NCBI RefSeq assembly: GCF_023707985.1
Contig: NZ_BRCF01000007.1
Coordinates: 124,001-188,000, forward strand
Length of the DNA stretch: 64,000 nt
From: Sporosarcina sp. NCCP-2716
GTDB taxonomy: Bacteria; Bacillota; Bacilli; Bacillales_A; Planococcaceae
Direction: 5' to 3'
Shown: positions 51,348 through 62,940 of the stretch, piece by piece
Numbering within the stretch: the first letter of the stretch is position 1
How the letters are laid out: the number at the start of each line of letters is the position of its first letter
The notes under the pieces: model-generated
Databases searched by the model: none
What the model saw: the letters and a program-made list of their open reading frames with translations, nothing else
What the model was told of the DNA's origin: nothing
Program-made: the position numbers and the translations under genes

Positions 51348-52475
51348 TCAATAGGAATAGATATGGACGGAGGCCTCTTTGTCGCCGGCGTTTTTCGTGA
51401 TGAGCGACTCCGGTCCGTTCGCTGAAGTGATGCTCACTTCCACGCGGATGTCCGGGTAATACTTCATGACGAGCGAGGTCATGTACTGCGTCAGTGCGAC
51501 CACTTCGTTCTTTCCATAAAATTGGATCGGCACACTGATCTTCATCGAATTCAAATTCTTATCCGTGTAGAAGGCTGTGCCGACGATGCTGATGAACCCC
51601 GGGAAATAGTCATTGACATCCTGTTTCAACTTCTCGAACTGCATGTTGTCGTCCCTGTAATTGTCTTCGTTCGAAGCAGCCGGCATCAAGACGTACTTCT
51701 CGTTCACCTGTTTCCAGCCATTCGGTTTGTCTTTCCCTTTGTCGACGTACGTATGGGCGAAATACGTGCCCGGGACGATCGAACTGCGCGGCTGCTGCTT
51801 GAACAGGCCGATGGTGATCGGGACATCGCCGACGCCGTCGAGCTTCCGCATGCGCTGGACGATTGTCTCCGCCATCTTCATGCCCTGCTGTTCGATCACT
51901 TTGTCGGGGATCTTCGCTTCCGCAGCGTCCCGCTGGTAGAACACGGAGTTCATAGCAAGGCCGATTGAAATGCCGGCCAGGCCGACTTTCTTGTCGCCCG
52001 TCTTGACATAGTAATCCTGCTCGACGATATGCGCCAAGTAGACCGGTGCTTTCTCACTGATGTCCTGCGGCGACATCTTGTCGTTGATCGGCGGGTTGAG
52101 CCCTTCGTCGAATTTCGAACTGCGGGACAGCCAGTGGATCGCTGTTTTCTCGTCGATGAACTGCCCTTCCTGCAAGAAATGGTCTTTCGGGCTGAAGTGC
52201 TCCGCCGACAGCCGGAGAAGCCCTTCTTCGACTTCCCCGACGTCGTATTTGCTGTACACCTGGTTGACGATCAGGCCGCGGGTCGCACTCTTCTTGAACG
52301 GCAGCAGCGTCCGGTAGTATTGTTCGTTCAGCTGTACTTCCGGGATGAGCACGGTTTCCTGCTTAGTATCTTCGTTTTCCTGGATGACTTCGTCTTTTTC
52401 CGGCCCGATCGAGGGGATACACCCGCCAAGCACGAGAACCGCGGCGAAGGCGGGCAATGTGAATAACCTTTTCAT
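51348..52475 (-). CDS. camS: CamS family sex pheromone lipoprotein
   Basis: A 375-residue lipoprotein. The signal MKRLFTLPAFAAVLVLGGCIPS has lipobox LGGC. The mature part matches CamS (Bacillus YerH) in IHWLSRSSKFDEGLNPPIND and IGLFKQQPRSSIVPGTYFAHTYV. In enterococci and staphylococci the signal peptide of CamS is processed into a sex pheromone; in bacilli the role is unknown. AAAGGAG about 10 nt before ATG 52475. It lies 7 nt after ligA, in the pcrB-pcrA-ligA-camS operon. Confidence 0.95.
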   Translation of the reverse strand: MKRLFTLPAFAAVLVLGGCIPSIGPEKDEVIQENEDTKQETVLIPEVQLNEQYYRTLLPFKKSATRGLIVNQVYSKYDVGEVEEGLLRLSAEHFSPKDHFLQEGQFIDEKTAIHWLSRSSKFDEGLNPPINDKMSPQDISEKAPVYLAHIVEQDYYVKTGDKKVGLAGISIGLAMNSVFYQRDAAEAKIPDKVIEQQGMKMAETIVQRMRKLDGVGDVPITIGLFKQQPRSSIVPGTYFAHTYVDKGKDKPNGWKQVNEKYVLMPAASNEDNYRDDNMQFEKLKQDVNDYFPGFISIVGTAFYTDKNLNSMKISVPIQFYGKNEVVALTQYMTSLVMKYYPDIRVEVSITSANGPESLITKNAGDKEASVHIYSY

Positions 52476-52482
52476 TCGTTGT

Positions 52483-54513
<2,031 letters not shown>

Positions 54514-56742
54514 CTACACTTTTTCGATCGGTGCAAATTTGGCGAGCAGCCGTTTTATGCCGACTTCCGGGAAGGCGATGTCGAGCTCCACGTCGTCCGC
54601 GGATCCTTTGACACTGACAACCGTTCCCGTGCCCCATTTTTTATGTGCAGCTTTGTCACCGGCTTTCCAGCCAAGCTTCTCCCCGCCAGTCGTTTCGTAG
54701 ACAGGTTTTTTCACCGCAGGGCGTCTCGGCGCTTCCGTCCGGGCGCTGCCGCCGAACGAGAACCCGCCTGATCCGCTGATCGTATCGATGATATCATCCG
54801 AAATCTCCGCCAGGAAACGCGACGGATTGTTGTAACTGTAGCGTCCGTACAGCATCCGGCTCGATGCCGAGGACATGTATAATTTCTGCTCCGCACGCGT
54901 GATTGCGACGTATGCGAGCCGGCGTTCTTCTTCCATCTCTTCCTCATCGCCGATCGAGCGGGCGTGCGGGAAGATGTTCTCTTCCATCCCTACGACGAAG
55001 ACGGCCGGGAATTCGAGCCCTTTCGCCGAGTGCATCGTCATCAGGACGATTTTTTCAGTGGTTTGGTTCTCGTCTTTATCCAGCGAGTCGATGTCCGCGA
55101 TGAGCGCAAGATCGGTCAGGAACGCGACGAGGGATTTGTCGCCTTCGTCTTCGTCCGCCCGTTTCTCGAACGCAGCCGTCACTGACAGGAATTCGTCGAT
55201 GTTCTCGAGACGGCTCTCGGATTCGATCGTCTTTTCGCGTTCGAGCATTTCCCGGTAGCCTGTCTTCTCGATCACCTGCTCGGTCAGTTCCCGCACGGAC
55301 AGGAATTCCTGCATCTGTGTGAAGCCGTGGATCATATCGCGGAATTTCGCCGTCTCGACAGCCGCTTTCTTCGTCAGGCCCATGAAGTCCAGTTCCTGCA
55401 TCGCGTCGAAGATGGACCGGTCATTCTCGATGGCGTACTGGGCCATCCGTTCGAAGGACGTCGCCCCGATGCTCCGCTTTGGCTCGTTGATGATCCTCGC
55501 GAGGGCGAGGTCGTCGTCGTTGTTGGCGATCAGCCGCAAATACGCAAGGATGTCTTTGATCTCTTTCCTGTCATAGAACTTCGTGCCGCCGACAATCGTG
55601 TAGTCGAGATTCGATTTGACCAAGTATTCCTCGATCATCCGGGACTGGGCATTCGTCCGGTACAGGACCGCGAACTGGTCGAGGGAGAACCCTTCCTCCT
55701 GCTGCAGTTCGATGATCTTGCCGACGACGAACTGGGCTTCGTCCTTTTCGTCGGATGCTTTATAGATGGTGATCGTATCCCCTTCATCGTTTTCGGTGCG
55801 CAGCCGTTTGTCATAGCGGCTCGCGTTATTCCGGATGACGTCGTTTGCGGCCTGCAGGATGTTCTGGGTGGAGCGGTAGTTCTGTTCGAGGAGGATGACT
55901 TCGGCGTCCTTGTAGTCTTTCTCGAACGACAGGATGTTGCCGATGTCGGCGCCGCGCCATTTGTAGATCGACTGGTCGGAGTCGCCGACGACGCAAATAT
56001 TACGGAACTTCTCGGCGAGCATCTTGACGAGCCTGTATTGCGCATGGTTCGTATCCTGGTATTCATCGACATGGATGTACTGGAACTTGTCCTGGTAGAA
56101 TTCGAGGACGTCAGGCACTTGCTCGAACAGCCGGAGTGTCAGCATGATCAGGTCGTCGAAGTCGAGCGACTGGTTCTTCCGCAGCTTCTTCGAATAGCCG
56201 TCATAGACGTCCGCGATGACCCGGTCGAACGGATTCGATTCGTTCATGCCCGCCCGGTATTCGCTTGCGTCGATGCATTCGTTCTTCGCGGAGCTGATGA
56301 TGTTGAGCAGCGTGCGCGGGTCGTACTGTTTCGGGTCAAGGTTCTGCTCTTTCAGCACCGATTTCACAGCGGACAGCTGGTCGGCGGAGTCGAGGATGGA
56401 GAAGCTCTTCTTGTAGCCGATCCGGTCGATGTCGCGGCGCAGGATACGGACGCACATCGAGTGGAATGTCGAGACCCACATCCGGTCGCCCGAACCTTCA
56501 CCGAGCAGTCCGTCGATCCGGCTGCGCATTTCCCGTGCGGCCTTGTTCGTGAACGTGATGGCCAGGATCTTCGATGGGTGGACGTCCTTTTCGATGACGA
56601 GGTAAGCGATACGGTGGGTGAGCACCCGTGTTTTCCCGGAGCCTGCCCCTGCCATGATGAGGAGCGGCCCTTCCGTTTTCTTGACCGCCCGTGCCTGTTC
56701 GGGGTTCATGCCCGTCAGGAGATCTTGTGTCAGTTCTTTCAT
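54514..56742 (-). CDS. pcrA: ATP-dependent DNA helicase PcrA
   Basis: A 742-residue superfamily 1 helicase: motif [15 protein letters not shown], motif Ia [12 protein letters not shown], motif [13 protein letters not shown], motif [18 protein letters not shown], motif IV LEQNYRS, motif [11 protein letters not shown], motif [13 protein letters not shown], and the C-terminal Tudor-like PcrA segment ([22 protein letters not shown]), known to bind RNA polymerase. ATG 56742 with AAGGCGG about 8 nt upstream. A LexA box just before it suggests SOS control, as reported for Bacillus subtilis. Functions in repair and removal of RecA. Confidence 0.98.
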   Translation of the reverse strand: MKELTQDLLTGMNPEQARAVKKTEGPLLIMAGAGSGKTRVLTHRIAYLVIEKDVHPSKILAITFTNKAAREMRSRIDGLLGEGSGDRMWVSTFHSMCVRILRRDIDRIGYKKSFSILDSADQLSAVKSVLKEQNLDPKQYDPRTLLNIISSAKNECIDASEYRAGMNESNPFDRVIADVYDGYSKKLRKNQSLDFDDLIMLTLRLFEQVPDVLEFYQDKFQYIHVDEYQDTNHAQYRLVKMLAEKFRNICVVGDSDQSIYKWRGADIGNILSFEKDYKDAEVILLEQNYRSTQNILQAANDVIRNNASRYDKRLRTENDEGDTITIYKASDEKDEAQFVVGKIIELQQEEGFSLDQFAVLYRTNAQSRMIEEYLVKSNLDYTIVGGTKFYDRKEIKDILAYLRLIANNDDDLALARIINEPKRSIGATSFERMAQYAIENDRSIFDAMQELDFMGLTKKAAVETAKFRDMIHGFTQMQEFLSVRELTEQVIEKTGYREMLEREKTIESESRLENIDEFLSVTAAFEKRADEDEGDKSLVAFLTDLALIADIDSLDKDENQTTEKIVLMTMHSAKGLEFPAVFVVGMEENIFPHARSIGDEEEMEEERRLAYVAITRAEQKLYMSSASSRMLYGRYSYNNPSRFLAEISDDIIDTISGSGGFSFGGSARTEAPRRPAVKKPVYETTGGEKLGWKAGDKAAHKKWGTGTVVSVKGSADDVELDIAFPEVGIKRLLAKFAPIEKV

Positions 56743-56759
56743 TTTTATAACCGCCTTTT

Positions 56760-56773
56760 CGAACGTTTGTTCT
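56760..56773 (-). promoter_or_regulatory. LexA-box-like operator before pcrA
   Basis: CGAACGTTTGTTCT fits the Bacillus LexA consensus CGAAC-N4-GTTCG closely (12-13 of the 14 positions, counting from CGAAC and GTTC). A -10-like TATACT lies next to it at 56775-56782. In Bacillus subtilis pcrA belongs to the LexA regulon. Confidence 0.6.
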
Positions 56774-56787
56774 TCAGTATACACGAG

Positions 56788-57492
56788 TCACTTAGGGGCT
56801 GCCACGGATTTCACGGCGTCGACTGTTGCGAGTGCTGCTTTCAGGTCGTCGTAGATGACATTGCCGACGACGACGGTGTCCGCAACAGCCGCCATTTCAG
56901 CGGCCTGTCCTGCAGACGCGATGCCACCGCCATAAACGAGGCGCGTTTCTTCGAGGACGGAAGCCGCGGCGCTCACGAGCTGCGGATCGCCGTACATCCC
57001 GCTGTACTCCATATAGAAGATCGGCAGCCGGAAGAGATGCTCCGCCATGCGGGCGTAGGCGACGACGTCCTCTTTCGTCAGCGGTTCCGTCGCCCCGGTC
57101 AGGTGGGCAGCCTTGCAGTCCGGATTGAGGATGCAGTACCCTTCCGCTGCGACCTCCTCCCATTTCATCATATGGCCGAATTCCTTCAGTGCGTCCAGAT
57201 GCACGCCGTTCATCCACTTCACGTCAGTGGCGTTCATGACAGTCGGGATGAAGTAATAATCGAAACCGAATGTCACCGCATCCGCATCAGACACTTCAAG
57301 CGCGAGCGGGACGGCGAACCGGCGCAGCCGGGCGAGCAGATGGAGTACGGCTTCCAGTGTAATACCGTCCGTGCCGCCGACGATGATGCCGTCCGTGCCT
57401 GACTCAGCGAGGGTTTCCAGTGCTTCATCGTCAATCTGTTTTGCGGGGTCCAATTTGAAGGCGTGACGCCAATTATGATAATCCATTCCCAT
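56788..57492 (-). CDS. pcrB: Heptaprenylglyceryl phosphate synthase PcrB
   Basis: A 234-residue TIM-barrel enzyme: HAFKLDPAKQIDDEALETL, then GTDGIIVGGTDGIT (phosphate-binding loop), FYMEYSGMYGDPQLV, and GGGIASAGQAAEMAAVADTVVVGN. It joins heptaprenyl diphosphate to sn-glycerol-1-phosphate, as in Bacillus. GGAG is about 8 nt upstream. It precedes pcrA by 45 nt. Missing residues: none noted. Confidence 0.97.
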   Translation of the reverse strand: MGMDYHNWRHAFKLDPAKQIDDEALETLAESGTDGIIVGGTDGITLEAVLHLLARLRRFAVPLALEVSDADAVTFGFDYYFIPTVMNATDVKWMNGVHLDALKEFGHMMKWEEVAAEGYCILNPDCKAAHLTGATEPLTKEDVVAYARMAEHLFRLPIFYMEYSGMYGDPQLVSAAASVLEETRLVYGGGIASAGQAAEMAAVADTVVVGNVIYDDLKAALATVDAVKSVAAPK

Positions 57493-57571
57493 TCACCTGC
57501 TCCTGTATAAGTTCGTTCATCCATTATAGCAAAATTTGCTGTCGGGTTCTTCCCGGCGGCTGTTCGCCCGT

Positions 57572-57604
57572 AAAAAAACCGGAACCAGCGCAGGGCTGTC
57601 CGGT
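57572..57604 (-). terminator. Terminator of the yerA-yerB-yerC transcript
   Basis: Arms ACCGGACAGC and GCTGGTTCCGGT in imperfect pairing, followed by a T-run of seven on the minus strand; touches the yerC stop codon. Confidence 0.8.
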
Positions 57605-57924
57605 CATTCGTTCGTTTGTTCGGTTTTGGAGCCTTCCTGTCCGTCCAGTCGGCCGACGATCAGATTATAGCCGCCGGACCCGTAATCGACACAGCGGCGG
57701 ATCCGTGAAATCGTTGCGGTGCTCGCGCCGGTCTGCGTCTGGATCTTGTCGTAGGTCTGCCGGTTCTTCAGCATGACCGCGACGTCGAGTCGCTGTGACA
57801 GCGACTGGACTTCGCCTATCGTGCACAGGTCGTCGAAGAACGCGTAGCATTCCTCAAGCGACTGCAATTCGAGGATGGCGCGGAACAGCTGGTCCGTCCG
57901 GTCGTTTCGTATTTTCTCTAGCAT
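57604..57924 (-). CDS. yerC: YerC/YecD family TrpR-like DNA-binding protein
   Basis: A 106-residue helix-turn-helix protein: DLCTIGEVQSLSQRLDVAVMLKNRQTYDKIQTQTGASTATISRIRRCVDYGSGGY, with recognition helix ASTATISRI. It is the YerC/YecD form of the TrpR superfamily. ATG 57924 has GGAGG 8 nt upstream; the long frame beyond 57924 is from the yerB tail. Likely a transcription regulator; the ligand is unknown. Confidence 0.95.
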   Translation of the reverse strand: MLEKIRNDRTDQLFRAILELQSLEECYAFFDDLCTIGEVQSLSQRLDVAVMLKNRQTYDKIQTQTGASTATISRIRRCVDYGSGGYNLIVGRLDGQEGSKTEQTNE

Positions 57925-57941
57925 CTGGTGTTCCTCCATTC

Positions 57942-58979
57942 TTACGGGGTGTACGTGACGGATTGGCCGATCGACTGCTCCGGTACGATATGGACCCAGG
58001 TCTGGCCAGGCACGAACTTCGCCGGCACGCCGTTCTCGACAGGGGTGATGATGCCGTCGATCATCTTCCATTCCGTATCGAGCGCAATTCCGTTCTGGAA
58101 CAGCACGGCTCGGCCGCCCTTTGACAGGTCGAGCGACTGGCGCCCTTCGCTGTCGATCGTTTCATAAGGCGCTTCGACGACGAGGACATTTGCCGGCGTC
58201 ACGTGTGTTTCATCCGCTTTGTCGACAGTCAGGATGCCGTTCACTTCCCGTGTATAGACGCGCTTGTCGGCGTCGAATGCATACGTGCTCGTAAAGTTCG
58301 GATCCGCCGAGCCGACGACAACGGTTGTCGCGAGCTCGCCGAGTTTTGCGCTCTCGGCATCGGGATGGAACGACAGGTGCGGCACTTTGCGGATCGTCTC
58401 CTCAATATGGAGGTCAGTCATCGCGTCTTCAATGTGCGCTTTCGAGATATAGGAATTGTGCGGTGCTTTCCTGTCCCTCGACCGTTCGAAATACGTCCCG
58501 TCGTACTGCATGCCGTTGACCGAATCGACGGCGTGATCAGCGAGCATCTCCCGGGCATCCGGGCTGTAGCCGTGGGCGATGTAAAATGCGTCAAGCCCGG
58601 CGGCGATATCTATGAAGTAATCACGGGCGCTGCGGATCGGGCCGATCTCGTCCGGCAGCCCGCTCTGATACAGGGCGAGCAGGCGGGTGATATTGCCTTC
58701 GGCGAGAACTTCATAGATGATATCCGCTTTGCTCAGGCCCGATTGCGGACGGGCGAGCGGATGGTTATTCACCGTTGCAAGTATCGGGCGCATCGGATAG
58801 GACTCGCCCGGAACGCCTGTGAACGGCGCCGTTTCAAGCAGTGCCTGTTCGATACCCGTCTCCCCGTCTGCCGTCTCGGCGGCCGCTCCGTTATTCATCA
58901 CTTCATCATTTTTCGTGCAGCCTGTCAGCAGCAAGGCTGTACAGAGGAATGCCGCACCAGCTAATTTCGTTCCGTTCAT
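57942..58979 (-). CDS. yerB: DUF3048 lipoprotein YerB
   Basis: A 345-residue lipoprotein: MNGTKLAGAAFLCTALLLTG, lipobox LLTGC, then YPMRPILATVNNHPLARPQSGLSKADIIYEVLAEGNITRLLALYQS and IGPIRSARDYFIDIA, which are the DUF3048 signature, and a second DUF3048_C domain at the end (VLFQNGIALDTEWKM). In Bacillus YerB is of unknown function. AGGAG about 7 nt upstream. Located between yerA and yerC as in Bacillus. Confidence 0.95.
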   Translation of the reverse strand: MNGTKLAGAAFLCTALLLTGCTKNDEVMNNGAAAETADGETGIEQALLETAPFTGVPGESYPMRPILATVNNHPLARPQSGLSKADIIYEVLAEGNITRLLALYQSGLPDEIGPIRSARDYFIDIAAGLDAFYIAHGYSPDAREMLADHAVDSVNGMQYDGTYFERSRDRKAPHNSYISKAHIEDAMTDLHIEETIRKVPHLSFHPDAESAKLGELATTVVVGSADPNFTSTYAFDADKRVYTREVNGILTVDKADETHVTPANVLVVEAPYETIDSEGRQSLDLSKGGRAVLFQNGIALDTEWKMIDGIITPVENGVPAKFVPGQTWVHIVPEQSIGQSVTYTP

Positions 58980-58989
58980 GTCACGTCTC

Positions 58990-60708
58990 CTATCGTTTCG
59001 TCGTCGGGGTGAGCAGCTCATTGCGCATCACGTCGAGCACGCCGGTCTGCGTGATCCGGATATATGGCAAGTGGGTCGACTGGAGGAACAGCAGGCTGTA
59101 CACAGCGTCCCCTTTGTCGTAGCCGCGTTTCTCCAGCGCGTCTTTCAGTGCCCGCTCCTGTTCGCGCAGCACGTCCACCGGCTGGTCGGACAGGCTGCCG
59201 CCGATTGCGAGCGGAAGTTCCTGTACGATCGAGCCGTTTTCAGCAAGGACGATCCCGCCTCCGATCTCCTTCACCCGGCGGAATGCGCGCAGCATCTCCT
59301 GCTTGTCTTGGCCGATCAAAATGAGGTCCCCTGTGTTGGAATACGAGGAAGCCAGTCCCTGCAGATCACGTGCGAAACCTTTCAGGACCGTCGTCACCCG
59401 CCACTTGCCGTTCCGGCCGATCAGCGCGAGGAAGCACTCATCGTGTCCTGACTCGAGCCGGTCGGCGGACGGGTCGATCGTCAGCTCGTACGGTTTCGTG
59501 ATGACGTCGTTCAGCATCGCGATGCCGCGGCTGCCGGTCACTTCCAGATCGTCAGCCGTCAGGTCGAATCCGAGTGCGAGGTCAGGGATCGCCGACCAGT
59601 CAGCGGCCTGGAATTCCGTGCATGCCGCTCCGTCACGCTTCAGCCAGACGCCTTTCGACAGGACGTCGGACGGATTCGGTTCCTGTATGTCCGTCAGGAA
59701 GTTCAGCGTGGCGAATCGGCCCGGTGCTATTACACTATGCAGATCGTCGATATCGTAATACCGGGCGATGTTATACGACGCCATCTGATAGGCATCGATC
59801 GGTGCAACGCCTGTTTCGATCGCAATCCGGATGCACTTGTCCATGACGCCGTCCTCGTGGAACAGCGGCGGGGAACCGTCCGTCGTCATCATGAGATGGT
59901 CGAACACGTCGAGCTGCTTCTCGAGGATCCCCTCGAGCAGCGGCTTCAGGTCCGGCCGGATGGACGATTCGCGGAGCGTCACCGCATACCCTTGAAGCAG
60001 ACGGGCTTCCGCTTCGTCTGCCGTCATCGCTTCATGATCGCCATCAGCGCCAAGGAGCCGCATACGCGCGAGTGTCCGTTCGGAAGCGCCCGGAAAGTGG
60101 CCTTCGATCTTTTTGCCGAGCTGTTTCGCGAGCTGCATCGCCGTCATCATATTGGCATCGCCTTTCAGCAGGCGCGGCCAGCCGGTCAGTTCGCCGCCCA
60201 TCAGTACGTCATCCCGCTTCAGCCAGTGCGCGACCTCTACAGGCGCGAACAGTTCCGACTCGTGCTGCAGGGCCGTCTGCGAATCGAACCGTGCCCACCA
60301 GTAGAACGAGAATGGCAGTCCTTTCAGCTGATCGAGCAGCCGGAATGCAGGCTCCCGCCCGATGCTCATGAGCAGTGCCAGCGTATCTGCGAGGAACGTG
60401 GTGGTCCCGCGCTGCGCCGCAAATTGCGCGAACGATTCGGGATTGTACAGCTGGAACGGATGCACATGCGGCTCGATGTACCCGGGGACGATCCACTTCC
60501 CCGCTGCGTCGATGAGTTCCGTGCCTTCCGTCATCGCCGGAAGCCGATCTCCTGTATAGAGGATCCGTCCGTGTTTGACCCAGATCGTGCCGGTCCTCCA
60601 TTCTTTCAGGACGGAATGTAAATACGTCGCGTTCGTAATGAGCAGGTCAGGCGCTTCCTTGCCGTCGATCACAGCAATCTGCGAAGCGATCTCTTCCGCG
60701 TTCCACAT
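58990..60708 (-). CDS. yerA: Adenine deaminase-like amidohydrolase YerA
   Basis: A 572-residue amidohydrolase: metal motif IEPHVHPFQ (His-x-His), the Asp/Glu region LADTLALLMS, then HFPGASERTLARMRLLGADGDHEAM and TTDGSPPLFH with the final Asp. C-terminal adenine-deaminase domain (GGGIVLAENGSIVQELPLAIGG). Close to Bacillus YerA, which resembles AdeC but is not shown to deaminate adenine. ATG 60708 with AAGGAG 9 nt upstream; the much longer frame (to 61044) would overlap the divergent gene and is rejected. Confidence 0.93.
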   Translation of the reverse strand: MWNAEEIASQIAVIDGKEAPDLLITNATYLHSVLKEWRTGTIWVKHGRILYTGDRLPAMTEGTELIDAAGKWIVPGYIEPHVHPFQLYNPESFAQFAAQRGTTTFLADTLALLMSIGREPAFRLLDQLKGLPFSFYWWARFDSQTALQHESELFAPVEVAHWLKRDDVLMGGELTGWPRLLKGDANMMTAMQLAKQLGKKIEGHFPGASERTLARMRLLGADGDHEAMTADEAEARLLQGYAVTLRESSIRPDLKPLLEGILEKQLDVFDHLMMTTDGSPPLFHEDGVMDKCIRIAIETGVAPIDAYQMASYNIARYYDIDDLHSVIAPGRFATLNFLTDIQEPNPSDVLSKGVWLKRDGAACTEFQAADWSAIPDLALGFDLTADDLEVTGSRGIAMLNDVITKPYELTIDPSADRLESGHDECFLALIGRNGKWRVTTVLKGFARDLQGLASSYSNTGDLILIGQDKQEMLRAFRRVKEIGGGIVLAENGSIVQELPLAIGGSLSDQPVDVLREQERALKDALEKRGYDKGDAVYSLLFLQSTHLPYIRITQTGVLDVMRNELLTPTTKR

Positions 60709-60849
60709 GCAAATCGTCTCCTTTGTCGGTTCATTGCTCCGTCCATCGTACCATATGGCGGAAAAAGTGAATAGAGCGCACAGGCAGGAACTGGGTGCCT
60801 CCATCCCGAATGATAGAGACAAGGAAGCAAAAAGGAAGGGGAAGGGTTC

Positions 60850-61539
60850 ATGGATGAAAAACTGATGTTCGACAGCAGCACTGCAACAGAATATGACCGC
60901 GGGATCCGGCGCACGCTGCCGACCTACGACGGACTGATCCGTCTCGCAAGTTCTGCGCTCCGTCTCCAGGCGGATGAACACGCGCACGTCCTGCTCGTCG
61001 GCGCGGGCGGCGGCAACGAACTCATGGAATTCGCTGAAATTCATCCTGGCTGGACGTTTACAGCAGCTGACCCGTCGGAGCCGATGCTCATCCAGGCGGC
61101 ACAGAAAGCGTCAGGTCTTGCATCTGGACGGGTCAAGTTCGTGCTCGGATCCGCCGCTGACGTCCAGGCAGACGAGCCGGCCGATGCTGCAGCCTGCCTG
61201 CTCGTCCTCCACTTCATAGAGGGGATGGAAGCTAAACGGCAGCTGCTCGCGGATATCCGCGCCCGGCTGAAGACGGGCGCCCCGTTCGTCATCGCCTCGA
61301 TGGCCGGTGCAGCGGATTCAGCGGAGCTTGACGCACAGTTCGCCCTCTGGCGGCAGCACTGGCTGGACCGGACTTCATTGAACGCCGAGCAGGGTGCGGA
61401 AATGGAAAAAGGCATCCGTGCGCTGTCGTTCCTCCCGAAGGAAGAAATTGAACAGCTTCTGTCGGATGCCGGTTTCGGCGGGATCACACCTTTTTTCCAG
61501 ACGACCTTCTTTCATGGCTGGCTGTGCGTGGCTGTGTGA
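60850..61539 (+). CDS. Class I SAM-dependent methyltransferase
   Basis: A 229-residue methyltransferase. SAM motif VLLVGAGGGNELMEFAEIH, then WTFTAADPSEPMLIQAAQ and FVLGSAADVQADEPADAAACLLVLHFI. The substrate is unknown; the type occurs alone in Bacillales. GGGG ribosome site directly upstream. Divergent from yerA. Confidence 0.85.
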   Translation: MDEKLMFDSSTATEYDRGIRRTLPTYDGLIRLASSALRLQADEHAHVLLVGAGGGNELMEFAEIHPGWTFTAADPSEPMLIQAAQKASGLASGRVKFVLGSAADVQADEPADAAACLLVLHFIEGMEAKRQLLADIRARLKTGAPFVIASMAGAADSAELDAQFALWRQHWLDRTSLNAEQGAEMEKGIRALSFLPKEEIEQLLSDAGFGGITPFFQTTFFHGWLCVAV

Positions 61540-61571
61540 GCCGTCAGAAACCCGGCTCACTGGAAAGAACA

Positions 61572-62810
61572 TCAGTCAAGCGGCTCAAGCGCCGTTGACC
61601 GGTCGATGAATACGAATGCATCATAGCGGCTGCCGATGCGTGACGGGACAAAGTTGCCGTGCGCTTCAATTTCCGGATTGTAGACGACACCGACCGCTCG
61701 ATGGCCGATCCATTCGTCGAACGAGGAAGAGCTGCTGCCGTCGAACAGCAGCACGCTGTCCCCGAGGCCCGACGCATGGAGCTGACCTTCCCACGTGTTG
61801 AATGGAGCCGGCGGTATCGTCATCCGCTCGCGGGGGGCGCCCCAGCTATCCGCCGCGATGACGGTTCCTTCGTACGTACCGAAACCAACGGCATACGTCC
61901 GGTCTTTCCCGTATTCCTCACGCATCAGTTCCCCGACATTCGTCATGCCGGCGCTCGTCATCGACGTTGCCGACGCGTCCCCGATATGGGTGTTATGTTC
62001 CCAAATGATGACTTTGGCATTTTCATGATACGCCTTCAGCGCCTTCACCGCCTCCGCCATGTGCAGATCCCGTGTGTTCCAGGAAATTGCCTCCTCCTGC
62101 ATGAGCTCCCTGTAATACGCCTCCGCGTTCTTTGCGACAAGCGCATTCATGACGGCATTCAGGTCTTCTTCATGACCCGCTTCATACCGCTTGGCACTGG
62201 CACGGACAGCTGACAGCAGTTCGGACACCTCCCGGATGCATTCAGCGGTAAAGTGGGCGGCAGACAGAGCATAGTGCTCGGGCATCCGGTTATACGGTTC
62301 GAAGCAGGAAAACGCTTTCCGGGCAAGGTCCAGGTCCGTTCCTTCCTGAGGGTGCTCCGTCAAGTAGCGCAAAAGCTCATCGATCGATTCGTACAGACTG
62401 TACAAATCGATCCCGTAGAATCCCGTCTTCGTTCCGGCAGTCTCATTGTGCCGCTTCAGCCACTCGGCGAAGTCTGCGACCGTTTCGTTCGCCCACATCC
62501 ATTCCGGCCAGCGGGTGAAGGCTTGCTGCAGCACGCTCTTTGCCGACTCCCCTTCCCCATACTTTACATATCGGTTGGCAGCCTGGGCGGACGGCCAGTC
62601 CCCTTCCACTGCAATGACAGTGAAGCCCTTCTCGGTGATGAGCCGTTTTGACAGCTCCGCCCGCTGCGCATAGAACTCTTTCGTGCCATGCGTAGCTTCC
62701 CCGATCATGACGACGTCTGCAGATTCCGCACGGTCTGCCAATTCTGCCAATGCGGCTTCACCGAGCGAAAGTGCCTGTTCGGTTATTGCCACCCTCATCT
62801 TTTTCGACAT
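61572..62810 (-). CDS. Erythromycin esterase family protein
   Basis: A 412-residue protein of the EreA/ChaN-like fold: MIGEATHGTKEFYAQRAELSKRLI (His in GEATHG), AVEGDWPSAQAANRYV (Glu), then WEHNTHIGDASAT and MTNVGELMREEY. These are the conserved motifs of the family. Most chromosomal members do not inactivate macrolides, so a role in resistance is not assumed. AGGAGG lies 8 nt before ATG 62810. Divergent from a gerA-type gene. Confidence 0.92.
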   Translation of the reverse strand: MSKKMRVAITEQALSLGEAALAELADRAESADVVMIGEATHGTKEFYAQRAELSKRLITEKGFTVIAVEGDWPSAQAANRYVKYGEGESAKSVLQQAFTRWPEWMWANETVADFAEWLKRHNETAGTKTGFYGIDLYSLYESIDELLRYLTEHPQEGTDLDLARKAFSCFEPYNRMPEHYALSAAHFTAECIREVSELLSAVRASAKRYEAGHEEDLNAVMNALVAKNAEAYYRELMQEEAISWNTRDLHMAEAVKALKAYHENAKVIIWEHNTHIGDASATSMTSAGMTNVGELMREEYGKDRTYAVGFGTYEGTVIAADSWGAPRERMTIPPAPFNTWEGQLHASGLGDSVLLFDGSSSSSFDEWIGHRAVGVVYNPEIEAHGNFVPSRIGSRYDAFVFIDRSTALEPLD

Positions 62811-62940
62811 ACGATACACCTCCTGTTGCAACCAGTATTCCCATCGAAGTCTCAGCAAAACCACCTAAACCCTTTTGCATAACGGTATTCCTTTCTGGGC
62901 ATTCTGAAAACAAACAATTGCCCGGAAGGAGAAGATGTCG

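Noticed and set aside
55327..57402. 691-codon open frame on the plus strand
   Set aside because: It lies antisense to pcrA and pcrB, which have all their motifs; it is a by-product of high GC.
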